In this document: positions 58,666-64,000 of the stretch, piece after piece
Position numbering within the stretch: the first letter of the stretch is position 1
Layout of the letters: every line of letters starts with the position of its first letter
Assembly (NCBI RefSeq): GCF_015832195.1
Contig: NC_052032.1
Location: 4,718,618 to 4,782,617 of the forward strand
DNA: 64,000 bases
Origin: Motacilla alba alba
Taxonomy: Eukaryota > Chordata > Aves > Passeriformes > Motacillidae
Direction of reading: 5' to 3'
The notes under the pieces: generated by a model
The model's input: only the letters and a program-made list of their open reading frames with translations
Databases searched by the model: none
Told to the model about the DNA's origin: nothing
Made by a program: the position numbers and the translations under genes

Positions 58666-61079
58666 GCATTGCAAGGTAGGGAAAGGCTGGGAGTGAACAC
58701 GGTTAAGGGATTCCCTCCCTGGGGTGTGTCCATGCACAGGTCAGCACAGGGCCATGTCTCAGAGTCTCCCACAGACCCTGACTGCTCCCATCCCTGCAGG
58801 CTGAACCTTCTGTGGGGACACCAGTGGGGTGGGACACAGGAACCCAGAGCTCCCAAAGCAATTTGCACAGCCCTGGGACCATGTGAGTGTGCTCCCAGCC
58901 TCATTAACCAGAGCTCACTGTCCCTGCAGCAGGAAGGATCTGAGCCTTGAAGAGATGAAGGATTGTTCTGGCTAGCCAAGGAAGTAATTTTAATTTGCAA
59001 CATTCAGCTTCCAACTGTTCAACAACAGCAAGAGGTTAACAATGTGGAACTGGGGCTTGCTCAGAAGGGATATTTCCCTCCATCACTGTGCACATGGCCC
59101 TGCCACTCCTTAGGCAGCTCTTTTCTCCTTGTACCCCATCCCAGGCTGAAGGGAGCAGCAAAATAAACTGGGTTTGCTCCTGAAGTGTGTAGCAGAATTT
59201 TGTCACTCTGTTCTGACCTTGTGGCCAAAGGGTTCTCATTCTGTTGGAAGAGACAGAGTTCTCTCTCCAGTCCCATGAGATTGTTCTTGGTTTCAACTCA
59301 TCTTATGTTGGGTGAGTTTTAACATCTTACCTTTCAGACTCTGTCACTAAGAGAAGGACACTGGATATTAAATCAACCAGCAGGAGGACAAAGATAATTT
59401 TTTTTCTGTCCACACTAGACAATTATTCCAATGGCTGTCCTAGACATGGCAGATTTAATAACTGCAAATGAAGGACATTTATCTCTGAAACAACTGATTT
59501 GATAAAAAATGGTAAAATCAATGAATTCATTACTACACAGAGACCGTAATATTTGTAGGGGGAGGGGGCACAAGCTTGTGCTGTTATAAATTATTTCAGT
59601 CTGGAGGCATTTGTGTGTTCAGGGATGTGTTTCTGTGCAAAGGGAACAGTCATGTTTGGAATTGCAGGGCTCCCACATGCAGAGCTCATCACCCATGGGC
59701 AAAAAGCTCCTGAAGCACCTGTAATTCCTGACCATCCCTGATGGGCACAGCTTGTGGGAAATCATACCCAGGAACGAGTCACTCAGCACTTCTTGTCTGC
59801 TGAGACAAGGAACAGACCTGGGTGAAGATCTCCCAGCTCCTCTGCTCTGCCCAGCACCAAAGCCTGAACTCACAAACTGCCAGTGGGTACAAAATTAACC
59901 CAGCACAAAACACACTTTACCAGAGAGAGACTGATTGATCTGCCTCAGGAAGGGATATTCTTGCAGAATCACTTTCAGGATACTAGTCAGCATTTCATTT
60001 CATAATAGGTCCAGCTTCAAAAATTTTCTATGACCTCCTTAAAATTTGCAATTGTAGAATTGTAAAATGTGTTTGTTTAATTTGCAGAATGTTTTTAATT
60101 ATTGTTGGAAAAGTCCTGCACAATATTTTGTTTCCACTTCTGCACCTGCTGTCTGTATGGGTTTCTATCCTTTATGTCCTATTCCCTCTTTTTTCCTTCC
60201 TGAATTTGCCACTCAAAAGAGAAGAAATGAAGGAGAAATAATTTCATTAAGTCAATGTGCATTTAACTTGTTGCATGGTAGTGAAGAAAGCAAGAATGAA
60301 ATTACTTGTTTCAACAATTCAATATTATTAAAGAATTTTCTTTTTGACAGATTAATCAGCCACCTCTTTTGGTGAATTTCTTGGATTATCGAAGCTAGGG
60401 TAGATTCTAAAGACTTTTAGCTCCCATTGAACATGAAAGGGCTTGCCCCAATTTAATTTGCCATTATGTGAGGTTAGAAGAATGCACAGAAAGTGCCACA
60501 TATTGTGATCTACCATATCGGGGCCTTCCAGCTGTTGGGCTGAACAGAAATTACTCAAAACATTCAGCACAATAAGTTCTCTGGGTGTTCAGTGCAAACA
60601 AACCATGGTGGGATTTATGGCTTACCTCCCAACTCTTTCATTCCTCCAAAAGGCAGAGGTGGAAACCCCTTTGTATGTATTAGCAAAAGTCATTTAGCCC
60701 TTTGCTCATCACAGCCATGACACAGAGCTCCAGCCTGGCAGCTTCTCTCATGTCATTTTGCTTTTGATGCTGATATTTCTGGATGGGGATTGTCAGGAGA
60801 GGCCAGCACAGGATGGGAGAGCTCCTGGAGTGCCACCCGTGGGCTGGGGCCACCTGACACCAGCTGAGGGCCTGTCCCATCACCCTGGCCAGAGAACCAG
60901 CAATGCCCAGCTCCAGGCTGAGCCAATTCACTGCTGGATGGAGGAACACAGAACTCAGATGCAACAGATAAATCTGAATAAATCCATGCTGCACTCACTG
61001 TTCATTTGCCCCAGAAATAACAGCCTCAGCAGAGCATGGGCTACTGGCAAGAACAGCAAAGCATCCGACATGATAAATA
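58666..61079. other. Unique sequence
   Basis: No gene or repeat family recognised. An AT-rich part lies at 59990-60360. Confidence 0.45.
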
Positions 61080-61260
61080 ATGTTTACATCTAGAATCCAG
61101 ATGTCATTTTCCATCCTGTAGCTTTGGAAATAATGGCCTGTTACTTCTTATTAAATCAAGGGTAATCCATTCACCTAGAGGCCCAACAATAGCTGTCTCT
61201 GCTAATCTCCACTCAGGGAGCTATATTCATCAATGGGAGAAGCCTGTGTTTCTAGCAACA
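61080..61260. promoter_or_regulatory. Candidate conserved non-coding element
   Basis: Repeat-free and of even composition, with words such as GTTTACATCTAGAATCCAGA, GGAAATAATGGCCTG, CAAGGGTAATCC and CAACAATAGCTG. Texture resembles conserved vertebrate enhancers. Impression only. Confidence 0.22.
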
Positions 61261-62039
61261 ACTGGAAGCCAAATGATCTTCAGCGATGGAATTTCAAATA
61301 TCAATTAGCAGTCCAAACATATGGATCTGTCAGCACAATCCTGCCTGGACACAAACCCCAGTTTTCCACCAGTAGTGTGACCTCCTGTGTGCTCAGGCAT
61401 GCACACCCCAATATTATTCATTTCCTTTGCAACCCTTTTCTATTTACCAGCAATAAAAAGCTCAGTGACTCTCTCCAGTGATGATTCACCCTGTGTCTCC
61501 AGCACTTCAGCCACTTTAATCCTCCTGTGGACGGAACTTATTTCAAAATTGACCCTGCTTTGAGCTGGTTGGATGATACAACCCAAACATCCGTTTCAAC
61601 CCAATTTTTTCTAGGCTTCTATGAGGCAGTTGTGATAAAAGCTGCGATTAAAATGCCATGACCTTGAAAAGCAATGGGAAGTTCACTTTGAACGACCTAT
61701 ATGAAGTTTGGTTTATGTCCTAGGTGGGTTGAACCACTGACACACTTGGTTTGACCTGGCCATAATGGCAATGTGCACCTGCCTTCCCTCCTCTTTTTTC
61801 CCAGCTGTGAAAAAAAGGTTGTTTTCCTGTAAAATAAAAATAAAAGGAAATTTGGAAAACAGAGATTAAATACACAAGTGTGCAACCAATTTATTTTGAG
61901 ATATTTGCACACAGCAAGATCTGGTCACATCTACTTTGAGATTCTAGTCCTGCGCTTTGGGGCTTTTGGACTGTAATTGTGTTCAGTCTTCTATTTATAC
62001 AGTGAATCTATAATGTAATTTCATGAGGTACTGAGATGC
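61261..62039. other. Unique sequence
   Basis: No gene or repeat recognised. Confidence 0.45.
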
Positions 62040-62480
62040 ACTGAAAAACATATGAGCACTAAGTTGCTCTGCCTAATCCATATGAAACAGTGCTGGAAAT
62101 CAGCCTGGTAAATGTGGCAAGAGAATGAGCGAGGATTTCATCTGGGGTCTGACACTAATCTAAAAAGGATTATCAAGGAGATAGCCTGAGCTACAGAGCA
62201 CTCGAACAGAGAGGACAAGGAATCCTATTTAAATGAATGCACTGGGTTATGGGGGGGCTTGTAAACAATTAGCACATGGCCTTCCCTCTGACCACAGCAG
62301 CAGGAGCTCATCCCCCCCAGCCACTGCACAAACCACATTTACTGCTCCAGTCACCAGATTCAAAGAGAGCTTAAGAGAAACAGATGATTTTCCAACATTA
62401 GCTTTTAATAGGGACAGCATGTCTGGCAGGATGAAACGAATGAAAAGCCCTTGCTGTTCACAGTTGTAATCCACCCCCTG
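62040..62480. promoter_or_regulatory. Candidate conserved non-coding element
   Basis: Another repeat-free stretch with dense developmental-type words: CCTAATCCATATG near 62071, GGATTATCAAGG near 62167, TGTAAACAATTAGCAC near 62260, and ACATTAGCTTTTAATAGGG near 62395. The frame crossing it (62233-62469) has no known relative. Composition-based guess. Confidence 0.22.
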
Positions 62481-64000
62481 TCGTCTCGCTGCCATTTCTC
62501 CACAAGCTTCACCACTTGTTGCTTTGCAGAGCTCACACAGAGACAAATCCACATCAGGGCACCCAATGCTCCGTGTGTGGGGTCCCAGCGGGAGGGTCCT
62601 GCTGAACTTCATGCTGGGTGCCAGAGGTGATGATGCTTGTGGCACCTTCTTCTGATCTCCCTGCTCTGCTTTACTCATATTGTGTTTTTCCTGAGAACAG
62701 ATCTGTGAGCACCTGTCTGTTTGGGGTGATGGAAAGCAAAGATCAGGCCGATCAATTATTTAATTGCAGGATTAATTTAAAACATGAGAATTGCTCTTTC
62801 TGAAGCAAAATAAATAACCAATTCTCTCCTTTTGTGGCAGAAATCTGAGAACCTGCTGATTGCCTCAGCCTCATCCGCTTGTCTTCCCCTGACAAATTGA
62901 AGGTTTTGTGGATTTTGGCCTTTTGAACTATAGGATTTAGTTTCCAAATACCAGAAAATGTTTTATGGATTGTAGCATGTGTAGTGCAGTGTTCCTGTGT
63001 CCCACATGCCTGCAGCCAAGCGTTTAGCTGAGATGAAGGCTTCATGGGATGTTTCAGGAACAACTGAGCAAATCCATGCTAATGCTGGGAAAGAACTCTC
63101 ATCCATCTTCTTTCTGTTCCCTTTGGGGTTTGGCTACCAATAAATTATGCATGCCCTGAACTATTCCTAGGTTAGTGGGGTATCTTTTAATGCATGAACA
63201 ACACAAATGAAGCCCTTTGGAGGCTGACAGTGCTCCACGTGCACGTGTTCCCAAAAATCCTGAGCATCACCACAAGCACATCCACCTGGAGCACAGCTGC
63301 TCCACATGGATGGGGTGATTCCACCTGTGCACAGGGGGATGGAGAACAGAAAGGCAGCCTTGTCAGGACATTGCGTTCCCACTTAATTTTTGTTTTTCCT
63401 GCCCATAAAGGCTAATAAACTCACGAGCGGGGCAGTGCATTAACTGGAACAACACTTTTCTACCTTCCACGAGGCCAGTCAAATTCCTCTGCTGATTTTG
63501 TTCAGCAGTCCTGTTTCCACACATGAACACTCCCATATAATTGTTTTATCAGCATGGTCCAGTGCATGGTTGAGTTAGAAATTTGTGCTGGATGATGCAG
63601 AGCATTCCTTCCTTGAATTAAAGTTGTCACAAAGGTATCAAAAGCACCTTTTCCCTTTTTTTGCATGCTGTACCACAGAAGCTGTTATGTACCCTGCAAG
63701 CATTTATTCATTATAAAGTCATATTTGATTCAGTGAGACTGGAACGGGTTCCAGTAGGTTAAATATCTCCAAAGCCAAAGTTCTCCTTTTCTGGAGTTCA
63801 TGCATTTAGTTCACTCAGCTTTCCAAACATAAAAGTAATCATAACATAACAACACACCCAGGGTATCTGCAACCTCACTGGGTTGTACTCAGCCATCTCC
63901 CATCCCTTTCATCCACTGGAAGGTTTGTGCAAAATAGAGAATATTGTGATAAAAGAGGACAGACCATAAAACAGAGGGCCAAGCCCTCAAGTTGTGTATC
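62481..64000. other. Unique sequence to window end
   Basis: No gene, RNA or repeat family recognised. Confidence 0.45.

Noticed and set aside
1..64000. CRISPR arrays, operons, phage or plasmid features
   Set aside because: The DNA is vertebrate: CR1 LINEs and retroviral LTRs throughout, no regularly spaced repeats, no dense coding.

Overview
The window looks like gene-poor DNA from a songbird (passerine) nuclear genome, either intergenic or inside a large intron. The evidence is the repeat content. There are at least eight 5'-truncated CR1 LINE fragments with the bird-type 3' end, plus several solo long terminal repeats (LTRs) of endogenous retroviruses that match, from memory and unchecked, LTR families common in passerines. 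I found no protein-coding exon, tRNA, rRNA, CRISPR array or prokaryotic feature. The long open frames are chance frames or run through repeats. The longest (16541-17188 and 16513-17127) cross an LTR with a 57-bp purine-rich tandem repeat, and the next (40224-40868 on the minus strand) matches nothing I know.

Layout, left to right. 0-3 kb: a (GT)n microsatellite; a CR1 3' end split by a 351-bp LTR; a second related LTR 84 bp further on; a poly(A) tract; a minus-strand CR1 end. 3-16.5 kb: mostly unique sequence with a plus-strand CR1 at 8.5 kb, a long (CCCTT)n array at 13.3 kb, and stretches that read like conserved non-coding DNA. 16.5-20.4 kb: a CR1 split by a 719-bp minus-strand LTR, then a CR1 with recognisable reverse transcriptase C-terminal coding. 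22.6-26.2 kb: two ~260-bp direct repeats about 97% identical. 29.5-30.1 kb: another CR1 split by an LTR. 32.3-32.9 kb: a probable minus-strand LTR. 36.7-42.2 kb: three CR1 pieces, one copy of a ~250-bp repeat (second copy at 45.7 kb), and a locally duplicated ~200-bp element whose core is better preserved than its flanks. 44.4 kb and 58.2 kb: two further copies of the LTR family seen at 1.3 kb. 51.5-53.5 kb: two LTRs of another family around a CR1. 53.5-64 kb: otherwise unique.

Nothing here acts together as a pathway. The window is a record of successive insertions: CR1 first, LTRs later, three of them landing inside CR1 copies. All target-site duplications, repeat alignments and ends were read by eye. 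I saw no previously undescribed biological system. The best candidates for follow-up are the duplicated element at 38.2/41.1 kb and the two unclassified repeat pairs (22.7/26.0 kb and 38.8/45.7 kb).
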